From contig NW_022985549.1 in assembly GCF_010093815.1 (NCBI RefSeq), positions 946,611 to 1,010,610 of the forward strand: DNA of 64,000 nt. Reading direction: 5' to 3'. Position numbers and translations under genes: made by a program. Position 1 is the first letter of the stretch, and the number at the start of each line of letters is the position of its first letter. Of this stretch, positions 23,930 through 35,295 are shown piece after piece. The notes under the pieces are model-generated. The model saw nothing but the letters and a program-made list of their open reading frames with translations. It did no database searches and had not been told where the DNA came from. This DNA comes from Pseudovirgaria hyperparasitica (taxonomy: Eukaryota > Ascomycota > Dothideomycetes > Acrospermales > Acrospermaceae).

Positions 23930-25742
23930 TTAGACCGGAGACAGTCTTTGATTAGACATCGGTGACTGGAATGCCTTGACCTCATCATATACTTGCTCAC
24001 AAGCATTGATACCAAGCTGATCAGTCCACGGGAATGCCTTCATAGTCGCTTCAAAGGCAGCCCGATCGAGTTTTTGAAAGTTAATCACCGGCCCTATTTG
24101 AGCCACAAACCACGAATGGTCGGGTACAGAATGCGGAAACGCCTTGATCGCAATAAAGAGGATCCACAGCAGTGCCTCCACCGCACCTTGACGATACCAC
24201 ACCATCAATCCATCGGCACTGGACGTTAGAGCCTCTTTAAGTCGGGCGATGTTCTGCCTTGTAACGATATTATCGAAGGTATGACCAAGCGTGGCGCGAA
24301 TGAATATCCTGGAAGCCACAGACAAACAACGTAGAATCACGGCTAGGTCATCGGTAGAGGAATTGATCGAGAGAGCGTCTTGCTCGGCCAGCTGTGAAAG
24401 CTGATGGATGACACAAAAGAAGACGTTGTGAATGGCAGGATGATCATCGTAGTGTCTCCAGGCGCAACTAGAGGCCAGTCCAAGGAGGTGCAAACGATAT
24501 ATCAAACCAGCATCAACGCGTGTTCTGGCTGGTAAGCGTGCCAGTGTGAGTTTTTCCAGTCGGAACGCTTCTGCTGCCAGTGCAGCGGGCTCAGGTTCGC
24601 AATTATTGTCGAGAGTAAGCTCCCATTGCAATGGATTTTCTTCTCGTAGACCGGTGCGAACGATTATGTCCGACCTGGGTGGCGGTTAGCATGCAATGTT
24701 TGCTCGCTTACAGACCGAAACATACCAGGCAATGATTCTACGTGCCGGTAGAACAAAAGTCGCAAGACCTCCTCGTGTGTTGATAAAATTCCATGCCACG
24801 TTCAGGTGGGTTCTCGCTTGGTCAATGTCGCCCGCAAGTATCTGCTTTTCGGCTTAGAAAACGTTGGAAGTCTAGCAGAATGACTTACAGATTGAACAGC
24901 CATTGCTATGATAGCTAAGATGGTCTCGGTTGGTGCTGTGTTGCCATACGTCGCGATTTTGTCCTGTAGAAGCAAGATGACTTGTCTCTGATACTGGAAG
25001 GTGGCGTAGGTCTGCTGTTTCTTCTGCATCTGATCGCACAGGACAGACGCAAAATACAGCCGCTGCGAGAAGAGAAGTTCGTCATCTTCATTCAAGCCAA
25101 GGTCAGCGCGCCAACCTCGTTCCTTACCACCCAATCTTCCCCACGAGTTGAGGCCTGAATGGGGCATCAGATTGGGAGCCAAATCCCGAATCTCCGGGAG
25201 ACTGACTATGAAATAGATTAGACATGGCAGATAGAGCGAGAAAGTTGATGCATACAAATTTGAAGGGTTCTGTCCATCAAGATATGGCCCTTGATTGGTA
25301 GTACATCGAACGGATCGAGCCGAGAAGGGTCAAGCTCCTGGAAAACAATATCGCCGGCATCAGAGCCAGCGGAGGAACTGGGAGAGCCGGCAGAATTACT
25401 ACCATCTTCATCGGGAGATTCACGCAGTTTTGGAACGGCTCGCGGTGTTAGACTTCTATGTCGAGTAGTCTTGATGGCATGAGGGCTTGGTCGCAGACTC
25501 AGGGTTTTTCGGTTGTTGCGGTGTTTTGCAGCAGGATGCTCCTTGTCCTCGGCTTCGCGAATGTTCTGGTAGTACGTCTTTGTGACATGACTCCGCACTT
25601 TGCGCAGACTCTCTTCAGCATCCAGCTCGTTTCCATTAGGATTTACACTGATGAAGGCGAACTTTTGAACGGGCGGCGATTTACTAGACTTTCGTCGAGA
25701 CCCTCCACCGGTCATCCTCAGCTTGGTAGGAGATGATGCCAT
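23930..25742 (-). CDS. Fungal-specific transcription-factor-like protein without a zinc cluster
   Basis: Four exons, 25256-25742, 24889-25205, 24726-24841 and 23930-24674, sum to 1665 nt and give 554 residues. The N-terminus is basic and Ser-rich (RMTGGGSRRKSSKSPPVQKF), followed by FISVNPNG and a KVRSHVTKTYYQNIREAE segment. The latter resembles the RSHVMR-type N-terminal motif seen in many Pezizomycotina proteins that carry a fungal-specific transcription factor domain but no Zn2Cys6 cluster. The rest is helical (SQRLYFASVLCDQMQ, then DQARTHLNVAWNFINTRGGL and the LPARRIIAWSD block), as in that domain family. DNA binding is therefore unproven. It is divergent from the P450 gene, with 915 bp between starts. 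Confidence 0.65.
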
Positions 25743-26657
25743 GCCAACATGCCCTCGTGAGCACTACTGGCAGTATGTCAAGAAGCGTTCAATGCTCCCC
25801 TGTGACGGAGAAAAAGAACGATTCGACATTAGGAACGGACGAGGCCGCGAGTCAACAAAGTTCAAGATCTGGAGCTGATGCGAACGACAGCTGGTGGACA
25901 AGCCAGCCCCCACCGTTCGAGACTACTGATGGATCTCATTTAGGGGAGTTTGTCCCGTGACTTGGCCGCTTAGGATAGGCCAGACAAATACGAGCAGAGA
26001 AAAACAGACAGGCAGGCAGACAGGCAGCAGGTAACATCTCACACCCTCTCCCGCTCCCTCTCTCCAAAACAACTGCATACTAGAGAAGTAGGATTCTTCT
26101 CGTTTGTCAGCCTCTGACCCCGGGCCCGGACGCAGGCTGACGCTGTATCAGAGAGATTTTAGCTGCTATAGCCGATCCCTCGGGTTTGGGCTGCTTATGC
26201 TTATTCTGCCGCCCAGACACTCCGCCGCACTATGAACTTCTCGCCTTTTTCCGCGCAGTCCAGCTAACCCCAATCTCGACACCTGGCTGCACATCACCGT
26301 TCGCCTATCTTCTCTTCTATTATAACAGCAACACAACAGCTTGCTGGAATACGGGACAGAGTACATCTCAATACATGCGCCCAATCAGATCTGTCTCACT
26401 ACTACCGCTGTACACCTCAGTATAATCAGTCATCATCAGTGCCGGGCCTTGATATTCGCACCAACCCCAGCTTCACCAGCGGTATAAGACCACGCCCACC
26501 AATGACTATCAAGAAAACACTCTCGCGAGCTCCTCCTTTATCATCGTCATAACGGTCCTTGGTTCAGTGGCTTCACATCCCAGCAAGCCAATTAATAAAG
26601 ATATACAGCACCTGCGCCCTTCGTATTCGGCTCCCGGCCTGCTTGTCGCAAGTCATC
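25743..26657. promoter_or_regulatory. Divergent intergenic, TF-like/P450
   Basis: 915 bp between two divergent starts. It has a short CAGGCAGA-type simple repeat at about 26,000-26,030 and pyrimidine-rich tracts. No gene supported. Confidence 0.4.
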
Positions 26658-28290
26658 ATGGCTTGGTCCGCTGTTTTCGTCATCTCACTCAGTGCGTTCT
26701 CGTACTACCTCCTCAGGGTCGTTTACCGCCTCTTTATTCACCCTCTCTCAGAGCTGCCAGGTCCCAAGCTGGCTGCTGTCACCTCTCTCTACCAGGCTTA
26801 TTATGACACGCTGGTGGGCAGAGACGGTGGCTGTTACACGACTCAGGTTGTCCAGATGCACAAGCGCTACGGTTCTATCGTAAGGACTGGGCCTAACGAG
26901 GTCCATGTGAATGATCCAGACTTTGCTGATATCCTTTTATCTGCCAAATTGAAGACTACAGGCAAACATCTCTATTCGAGGAATCTCTTTGTTGAGACTA
27001 GTGTAGGCAAAATTATCTATGATCAATGGGGTTATAGTACTTACAGATACAGTCTCAAGTACGTGATACTACCGCTCAATATTTCTCTGCGTCGGCCGTC
27101 ATAGAGCGAGAGTCTCTTATTCATCGATATGCTCAGAAGTTCTGCGACCAAGTCGAAGCTAATTGGGCTGGCGAGAGCCCGTTAGACCTTGTAGACGCTT
27201 ACTCGTGCTTTGCCGTAGATCTCCTCAGCGACTACTGCCTCAGCAAGCCTTTCACGACACTAGATGATCGTACTTTCAAAAGCAGTTTACGGTCACAGTG
27301 CTTGGCTGACATCAAGGCAGCCAGGAGCTCGCAATATTTCCCTTTTGCGAGAATATTCGCCCCTCGATCTCCTCTCCTTACTACCCTTCTCCATCAAACA
27401 ACAAGTACAGAACTTACCACCCGTCCATCCCAATCGACCTCCTCTCCACCCCGTCTCAGTCTCATTCAAACACTCATACGCACCTCACTTCCGCCCCGGT
27501 CTAGCACCACACCTTCAGGCTCCTCTGCCATCGCCCTCAATATCACCTCTTTGAATCTCTACGCCGAGCACATCCACTCCCTCCTTCTCACTTTCACCGT
27601 CCCCGTCTCCACCACCCTCGCCCTCGCAACACACCAGCTCCTCTCCCATCCTCGTTTCCTTGCTCGCCTACGTGCCGATCTGACTCCTTACGTGCTTGAT
27701 CCAACACATCTCCCGCCTATGGAAACGCTGCGCAAGATACCGTACATGACGGCGGTTCTACATGAGAGTCTGCGGCTGTCGTGTGGAATCACGGGTCAAA
27801 TAGGGACTGTTGCAGCAGAGCCCGTGGTGTATACAGATGAGAAGGCAAGGGACGGGAAAGGAGGCAGCGGGAAGAAGGAGTACGTACTGCCGCCCGGCAC
27901 ACGAATCAGTACATCATCCGTGAGCTTGCACAGTAACGCGAGTGTATTTCCCGAACCCGCGCGCTTTGCACCACAGCGCTGGTTACACGACGGTAAGCGG
28001 CGCGAGAATCTAGAGAAGTATCTGATTCCCTTCGGGCGTGGAGAAGGACGGTATGTCGCTGCCGAGTAAGTCTCCCCTTATACATCGTTCTATACGGCAC
28101 GGATATGCACTAATAGAGCAGGCTCGCGATGAGCGCGCTTTACGTGTGCCTCGCAGCAGTTGTGATGAGACTAGCAGCCAAGATGAAAGTGCACGACACG
28201 AGTGTGGCAGATGTGCGGTCTAGAAGAGAGGATTTTGGGAAGTTTCTGCAGGGAGTGGAAAGAGCACGGGTTGTGGTTAGAGAGAGCTAA
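26658..28290 (+). CDS. Cytochrome P450-like protein lacking the heme cysteine
   Basis: Exons 26658-27002, 27047-28065 and 28122-28290 sum to 1533 nt and give 510 residues, a normal P450 length. An N-terminal membrane anchor is followed by the hinge (HPLSELPGPKLAAVTSLYQA). ExxR is intact (ESLR, 355-358), as is the FAPQRW meander motif. The heme loop reads FGRGEGRYVAAELA at 444-457; family members have FxxGxRxCxG, so the thiolate Cys is Tyr451 (TAT), Arg is Gly and the last Gly is Ala. A GTATGT inside the loop could act as an alternative donor, but that would not restore a Cys. The I-helix (TFTVPVSTT) also departs from AGxDT. The 44-nt first intron is the least certain part; reading through it would need a frameshift. 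It was probably a monooxygenase; now catalytically dead or repurposed. Confidence 0.7.
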
Positions 28291-28973
28291 ATGAGATTTT
28301 GGGGCCAACCTCGTCCATGGATTGACAATCAAAGCTGAATCCAAAAGTGATAGGTCCAATTTGACATTCATCCATTCACGCTTTAGGGACCTCGTACGTC
28401 CATGTGAAGAGCAATGACCGAAGTCGTGCCGGGCAGTCGGGACCGATATTATCTAGCATGGAAATAGAAGTAGAGATTCGCAAATTGCCGGGTTCGGCTG
28501 CGAGAAGCCGAGTGCAGAGCAAATGGCTGCTCTCCAGGACCTTGTAGGGTTAGATTCATGCTGCAGTGTCGAGACAGACTACTGGCAAAGGAGTCTTATG
28601 ATATGAGTAAGGGCATGTAAGAGCTACCCTCAAAGTCAGACAAATCATATATAACGATGCAGACTGGTGACGGGTAATGAAATTTATGAGTAGCGACTAT
28701 TCTGGGACTCCGAGCAGAACAGCCCTGCACTGATAATCACATCGCAGATGCACATCATCAAAGTTGTGTAGATGGACAAAGCAAAGTTTTCCCAGCAATT
28801 CCTGCCTGGGCTGTACAGCAGTACTTAACAGCCCCTCTGGTCTCGACCGAGTCTAAAATTACACCATATTGTACGTTCCATGCAACCGATAATTTATTGA
28901 CAGAAGATTTGACGAAGCACTTCCTCTAAGCCCAGTGCCCGTCATGGTGCATGATGAAAGCGAAACGATACGC
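28291..28973. other. Convergent intergenic
   Basis: 683 bp between convergent P450 and ATP9 genes; no feature supported. Confidence 0.4.
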
Positions 28974-29518
28974 TTATGCGACGTAGAGGAGGAGGAAAGA
29001 CATCATGAGAGCGAAGAGACCTGTGGCTTCGGCGAAGGCAAAACCCAGAACGGCGTATTGGAAGAGCTGAGCCCTTAGGGAAGGGTTGCGGGCAACACCC
29101 TGGATGAGGGCACCGAAGACAGATCCAATACCAACACCAGCACCAGCGAGACCAACGGTAGCGATACCAGCACCCTGGATCTTGGCGGCGGCAACCATGG
29201 CGGCAGCGGTGGACTCAGCAACGATACCGCGCTGTTGAGTGATCTGACGGGCGACGTTCGAGGTCTTGAAGGCCTGGCGGGCGTTGTTCATCATCAGACC
29301 GTTGTTGCGTACGGGGAAGCGGGCACCTGGGAATTGAATGTCAGTAACAATTGAGGTTGTCAAAAGATATTCCGATGCAATTGATGATAGCAATCGATGA
29401 ATTGTTGTAGGAACGCACCCGAGGTTGAGATGAAGCGAGACGCTGGCTTGACAGCTGCGGAACGAACAGCAACACGGGCGGCAGAGCCATTGACCCGGGC
29501 AAGGACTGGAGTGACCAT
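28974..29518 (-). CDS. ATP9: ATP synthase subunit 9 (c subunit), nuclear, mitochondrial precursor
   Basis: Proteolipid of the F1Fo-ATP synthase c-ring; its ring rotates as protons bind a carboxylate in the second helix. Two exons, 29419-29518 and 28974-29326, give 150 residues, as in other nuclear-encoded filamentous-fungal precursors. The first half is an Arg/Ser/Ala-rich matrix targeting sequence without acidic residues at the start ([20 protein letters not shown]). The mature part is highly conserved: [19 protein letters not shown], then [17 protein letters not shown] with the polar loop, and [20 protein letters not shown] with the DCCD-reactive Glu. Intron donor GTGCGT, acceptor TCCCAG. 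Confidence 0.95.
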
Positions 29519-30001
29519 CTTGAAGGTAGAGGATGGGTTGATGGGTGATGAGTGGAGATGAATTGAGGTGTGGAAGAAGTTGATGAAGCTGTGGTGATGG
29601 TTGGGAAAGGGAGGTTAAGAGGACAGTCGAAGCAAAGGTTTTCGAGAGCAAGAAGCTAGCTCGGACCAGGTCTTAGTCATCATGTACCGCCAAGCACTGG
29701 CGGGTCACCAAATTTGCTCAGCACTTATGAGAGAGCATTTCTTCCATCTTCACGATATGTCTTTACTTCATGACTGCTATCTTTGACATATGTGGGCCGC
29801 TGACCGCAGCCTAGGTTTTATGCTTTGCAAATGACGAAGTCGTACCAGCGCCCAATTTCACCCCTTTGCCGTCCAGCATTCAAGATTCCACTCGTCTTTA
29901 GTTCTCCACCTTGTGTGCATTTGGATGTATTTAGAGAATAAGTCCTACACCTATAAGATTCTATACATTATCGCATAATTATCCGACTGTGGAACTGTTC
30001 A
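29519..30001. other. Intergenic
   Basis: 483 bp: ATP9 promoter side and 3' region of the DeSI fusion gene. Nothing further seen. Confidence 0.4.
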
Positions 30002-32093
30002 CTAGTGATTGCTCAGACCCTTTGCCAGTAATACCCTGCCAACGTCCTTCACCACTTGATCGGCTCCAGTGATACGTTCTTTTTCTTTCACCAGGCCCTC
30101 GGCATCCATTGCCATACATAAGTCGAAAATCTCACCATCTTGCGGCGCAAGGTAGACCAGTAGCCCTATTACGGCCACAAGTTGTTTAATGGTATCCGCG
30201 TCGATCAGTTCCGTTCCCAAGGTTTCGAAAAGTGATGCTAGTAACTCAACTGTCTCGTCGTTCGGTAGTCCCTGATGACGTTCCTCCTTTCGCAGTTTGT
30301 GATTCGCTGCAGCAATGTTGAACGCAAGCGACGCTGCCGAGGATCGTATAGTCGAGTGTGAGTCGTCCAGGAAGGAAGCTGATAGCAGCCTCACCAACAG
30401 CGAGGAGAAGACAGCATCTTGTAGAATAAGGCGCTTGAATATGGGTGAGGAGAATAGATTGCAACACATATGTAGCGCGACGAGGTTAAGACTGTAGGGA
30501 CATGGTGATTGTGAGTTGATGCGGTCTAGTAGCCGAGCGATCGTAGAAAAATTGCCTAGTTCCGCGAAGAACCCACTGATACGGGGATCCACTAACGCGA
30601 GTCTTAAGAGATCTATAAGCGGAAAGAGATTCTCTAAGGGTAAATTTTTAGACTCATCAAGGAAAATATTGAAAGCCGACAGGTCGGGAACTGTTGTCAC
30701 TACACTGTTTGTCGATGAGTCTCGGGCGGCGATGAAAGCTAAAACAGACTTGATTATAGGTTCCTCAGCCACATTTCCCATCTTTGCCTTGAGTTTTTCA
30801 AGGGGCGGTAGTTTCGTAAAGAGGATTGGCCGCAGGTCAACTCCAAGGAGTGACTGAACGTTTAACTTAGTATGGGGGTGTAAAGCAGCTTGAATCAACA
30901 GGCTAACGTTGCCACGAAGCTGACTTGGGTTTGCACCTGACCACCTATTCTCTTGTTGACTTTCCAAGAAGGTGATGAACGTAGGCGTTGCTGTAATTCC
31001 GTACTCCGAGGCCAGCTCATACGCTTTGTCAATGTCCACTTTGAGCAAAGTGGCTTTGTCGCCAACTTCAACAGCTAGATCCTCGTATACTGGATGAACA
31101 AGCTTGCACGGTGGACAGGTTGCGCTGGTAAATAATATCACGGCGCATCTACTCCTTGCGGCATCGAGGTGTAGAGACACATCCTGGAGTGTAGTAGCAT
31201 TAATTACTTTGGCTTGGCTTGCTTTGTTGATGCTTCCACCTGAGGTTAATGTTACTATATCCGATGCGGTAGAACTTGTACCCATTTGTGCTGGGGGTGT
31301 AGGCGTCGGCGCCTGTGTGATCGATCTCATGGCGCTGTCCAACTGGGGTCGTAGAATTTGCCCGAAAGGTGTATTGAGCACTGTCTGAGGAAGAGATGTG
31401 ATATGGTCTGGTATGCCCTTGCCCACAAGAAACATGGAGAAGTCGTTCGAGCTGTATATGGTTACAAATTGTTATGCGCTTGTTGAAAGATATACTATAC
31501 AAATTATTGCAATTTTTCATGAACAGGTCGTAGGACTTGGTAATATTAGTGGGAAATAATTGTAGAAGTTTCACTTTTTTTTGGACTGACCTCGGCAGTG
31601 TAGATCTGCTTTAATGATTCCAGGTATTCAAGTATCAGCTCCATAGGTAGGTCGGTGTGTCCGATGTCAATGACTTCCATTGGGTTTCCATGATGGGTAG
31701 TACCTGCTTGGCTTGTCTGAATGCCCTGGCCGAAGAAGTATTCGATGCCACCCAAGACGACTGAGGTATGATATACGGCATCTGCTTTCTATATCAGAGA
31801 CATCCTTCATGCTATGCTGGGAGATTGTCATATGGAAAAAGCTGAAGTTCAGAACCCTGTAATTTCTGCTCGACATTAGTATCAAGAGTCATACGTACCT
31901 ATATGCGTTCCAACAAGGGAAAGGGAGAACTGGACTATTAGACCTTCGATATTCGCAGAAACCTCACTAATGAGGACCACAACATACCTGTCTAGCCAGA
32001 CCCTACATCTAGTTAGTCACTTTCTCGGACAATAGTATGATGCAACAGGCTCCCAACTTTTGACAAGTCATATACATAGATTTGTACATCCAT
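30002..32093 (-). CDS. DeSI/PPPDE peptidase-thioredoxin-PUL fusion protein
   Basis: Six exons: 32058-32093, 31988-32002, 31899-31929, 31591-31781, 31501-31535 and 30002-31451. They sum to 1758 nt and give 585 residues. Residues 1-150 are a PPPDE (desumoylating isopeptidase-like) papain-fold domain: [16 protein letters not shown] start, catalytic His32 in [20 protein letters not shown], Cys100 in KNCNNFSNDF, then [19 protein letters not shown]. Next is a thioredoxin domain with CPPC at 215-218 ([20 protein letters not shown]) and the cis-Pro region [10 protein letters not shown]. The last 280 residues are helical with PUL-domain character (PUL domains bind Cdc48/p97). The architecture points to ubiquitin/SUMO-linked protein quality control, by inference. 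Exon 2 is only 15 nt. Intron 4 ends in AAG. Confidence 0.85.
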
Positions 32094-32518
32094 ATTGCAA
32101 AGCGCTATGCTCGTGTAAGACTTGTAATCATCAACCAGGCTAGACAGAACCACTTTATATCTTAGCTACAAGAAACAAGTGGAAGCGCTGATGGAAAGGA
32201 TGGAGAGGCGAATCCATCAGGCAGCCCTATGAGGTGGCCACTGCATACGTGGGAAGTGTGGCGGCGGTGGCTGAACGCTAGCCAAAAATCTTAGGCAGAC
32301 TGGCCTGTTGAGGATAGGAGACTTCACCGATATGTCTACGGTGTTGATAGGGCTATTGTACACCACTGCGCACTCGCTCACACCGCTACAAGGCATTGCA
32401 TCATACTTAATGATCCAGTGAGCCCGAACCTCGCTTTCTTCTTGTTTGCGAGACTTACCGGGCTAACCAATTACAGTTGGACCTGCCAGCCTTAGATCCC
32501 TTGCAACACCACCCCCTT
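32094..32518. promoter_or_regulatory. Divergent DeSI-fusion/GDA1 promoter, likely 5' UTR intron
   Basis: 425 bp between divergent starts. On the GDA1 side, 32,418-32,476 looks like a 59-nt 5' UTR intron (GTGAGC donor, GCTAAC branch, TTACAG acceptor). Confidence 0.45.
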
Positions 32519-34326
32519 ATGTCAAGCGGTGTTGACGTCCAGAGGCGTCCCAAAATTTGGTCATATTTCAGTTTCAACTCCGCACCGCGTCGTCGAGTGT
32601 CCGTTTCACTCCCCACCTCTAAGAACGCAGACCGGGAGGAAGATCCTTACGATCCCTACGAGAAGAAAGGCAGACACCGTTCAGGCTCAGCAGGCCTCAT
32701 GAACGAGTTCAAGGCTATGAATCAGGGGCAAAGGAATAGATATTTGAAAGCTGGAGGCTTGCTCGCGTTCATACTCATCATCTTTTACTTTCTCGCTCCA
32801 AGCCGAGCTGCCTTAGGTACGTAATCTTCCTTCAGTCCTGCGGTCTTGACTAATGCCTCGATATAGGTGGCCAGTCCCATGGTGATGTTGCCTCGGATCC
32901 CTCAGTCGCCACGGAAAAATGTATACGATCATACTCCTCGGATAAACCTCTCATTCAGTATGCGCTTATGATTGACGCTGGTAGCACGGGTTCACGTATT
33001 CACGTGTACCGTTTCAACAACTGCGGTCCCACCCCAGAACTCGAAAAGGAATTCTTTGAGATGACGGCAAAGAAAGAGGGTGGCTCAGGCTTAAGTTCCT
33101 ATGACACCGACGCCGAGGGTGCTGCGAGAAGCTTGGACCCATTGATGAAGGTTGCTATGGACAATGTGCCAGATAAACTCAAGGGTTGCACTCCTGTCGC
33201 AGTGAAAGCCACTGCCGGTTTACGCAAGCTCGGCGAAGAGAAGAGCAGCAAGATACTTGCTGCTGTCCGCAAGCACCTTGAGGATGACTTTCCCTTCCCT
33301 GTCGTCTCAGAAGAACAGGGTGGCGTCCAGGTCATGGAGGGCAAGGACGAAGGTGTTTACGCTTGGATCACAATCAATTATCTACTTGGTAAAATTGGCG
33401 GCCCGGATAAGACACCAAGCGCCGCGATTCTGGATCTAGGAGGTGGTTCTACTCAGATCGTCTTTGAGCCCACGTTCAAAGAGGCTATGCCCGACAAATT
33501 GGAAGAAGGGGACCACAAGTACGCTCTCTCTTTCGGTGGTCGTGAGTTTGAGCTCTACCAACATTCTTATCTGGGTTACGGTTTGATGGAGGCTCGCAAC
33601 AAGCTTAATGCTCTTGTATTAAACAAAGCATATGAAAAGAACGTTGGCCCCAACAAAGAATGGCTCAATATGCCCATAACAAACCCTTGTTTCATCCCCG
33701 GCATGTCAAAAGACGTCAAGATTGAACTCGACGAAAACCACCCACTTGGGCCACAAGTTAGCGTCACCATGACTGGCCCTAAAACTGGATCATCACAGTA
33801 TTGCCGCAAATTGGCGGAAGACATTCTAGAGAAAACAGCGGAATGTAAACTCACTCCATGCGCTTTCCGCGGCGTCTACCAACCGAGCCTCGCCAAAACT
33901 TTTGCTGCAAACGACGTTTACCTAGTCAGTTACTTTTACGATCGCACCCAACCCTTGGGTATGCCATCATCGTTCAGCTTAGCTGAATTGAAGGATCTTA
34001 CAGAGCGTGTGTGTAAGGGTAAGGTTGACGACAATTGGGATGTCTTTGGCATGTACCCAGATGCGCTCAGCGAACTTGAGGACCGACCAGATCATTGTCT
34101 TGATTTGAACTTCATGATAGCTTTACTGCATACCGGGTATGAAATGCCCATTGATCGCGAACTCAACATCGCAAAGAAGATGGGCGAGAATGAGCTTGGC
34201 TGGTGTCTAGGTGCAAGGCAAGACAAAGCATCTCCCTACTGTTACCTAAAGCTAATATATCACAGTCTTCCTTTGTTGAACAAGAGTTCAGGATGGCAGT
34301 GCAAGATCAAGGAGATTACGAAATAG
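32519..34326 (+). CDS. GDA1: Golgi guanosine-diphosphatase (GDA1/CD39 family)
   Basis: Lumenal nucleoside diphosphatase that hydrolyses GDP left after mannosyl transfer, giving GMP for antiport with GDP-mannose. Exons 32519-32816 and 32867-34326 (GTACGT donor) give 585 residues. It is a type II protein: a 77-residue cytosolic N-terminus, a signal anchor near 78-94 (KAGGLLAFILIIFYFLAPS), then the apyrase domain. Conserved apyrase regions are visible: DAGSTGSR (136-143), VAVKATAGLR, DEGVYAWITINYLLGKIGG, and AILDLGGGSTQIVFEP. The C-terminal half has the cysteines and the WDVFGMYPDALSELED block typical of GDA1. The ATG at 32519 is the first after a likely UTR acceptor; the upstream in-frame TTG is not used. 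Confidence 0.9.
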
Positions 34327-35295
34327 ACGGCATGTGCCTTGAATCCTTAGCGTCCGTAGCAACACAGCATCGCACAGGCGTATGGGATGTGATTTTATCA
34401 TGGTTTTAACAGCTGAAGAAGGTACACGACAGACTGTCCGGTATACGAGGCAATTATTGTGGTTGCCTCAGTAGCTGATCGCTCTCGTAGATGAAGTAGC
34501 ACATATACAGAAAACGCAAAACGAACTTCCAGTTCACGCTTAGACTGAATCATGGCGCGCATCTAAGGAGTTGTACAGATGTGACACATGTCACCTTAGA
34601 ATTGTAGACTCCCTGCTCAAGTCATCACAATGACGTCAGTAGATAGATCCACTACCTAGGGATGGACGTAACATTTCAAGGGACTCCTAGCTTCTTGTTA
34701 AAAGTTGTGTTTGTCACTTTTTCTTCAGTTCGACGCTAGCCGCATAAGCATATGTATCATACCTAGTATTTAAGTATGTCTAGAATTGATAAGAACATTC
34801 GAACTATTTCCACTTTCATCTCTTCTCTTTACCGTACCTGTACCAACCTGTGCGTGGTACCTGAGGCTGTTGACCACTATTACAGTAAGTACCATGAAGA
34901 GGGTCGAGCTCTTTCCTTTCTTCCAGGACACAGATAAACACTTCTACATATCATGTCGACTCGCTAAGTTTCTTACCCTAAAACATCCTCATCCTCATCT
35001 CCCTCATGCTATCTTTTCTTCGCTTCCTCGAGCATTCCTTCGAGAAAGACACGTCCGATCATATGATTAAGTACTTCCTAAAGGGGGTAATGCTCATTGT
35101 CGTTGCCATAATCATCGACATCGTATCCTGATCTTACCCCTGCTTGTATTCTGTGCTTTTAGACTTCGCAAGCTCCAACATCCTCTGTACAGTCTATTAT
35201 CAGTCTCGCGTTCCTCGACAAGACGTTTTGTCGATCCGTTCTTACGATCCATGTCACTCAAGTACTGATCATATAGTCGCTCAACCATTTCCGAG
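34327..35295. other. Intergenic
   Basis: 969 bp between two plus-strand genes; pyrimidine-rich near 34,790-35,050. No gene supported. Confidence 0.4.

Noticed and set aside
27003-27070. Frameshift in the P450 near residue 115
   Set aside because: A 44-nt GTAGGC...TTACAG intron gives one continuous 510-residue frame, so no frameshift is needed; the intron itself remains to be verified.
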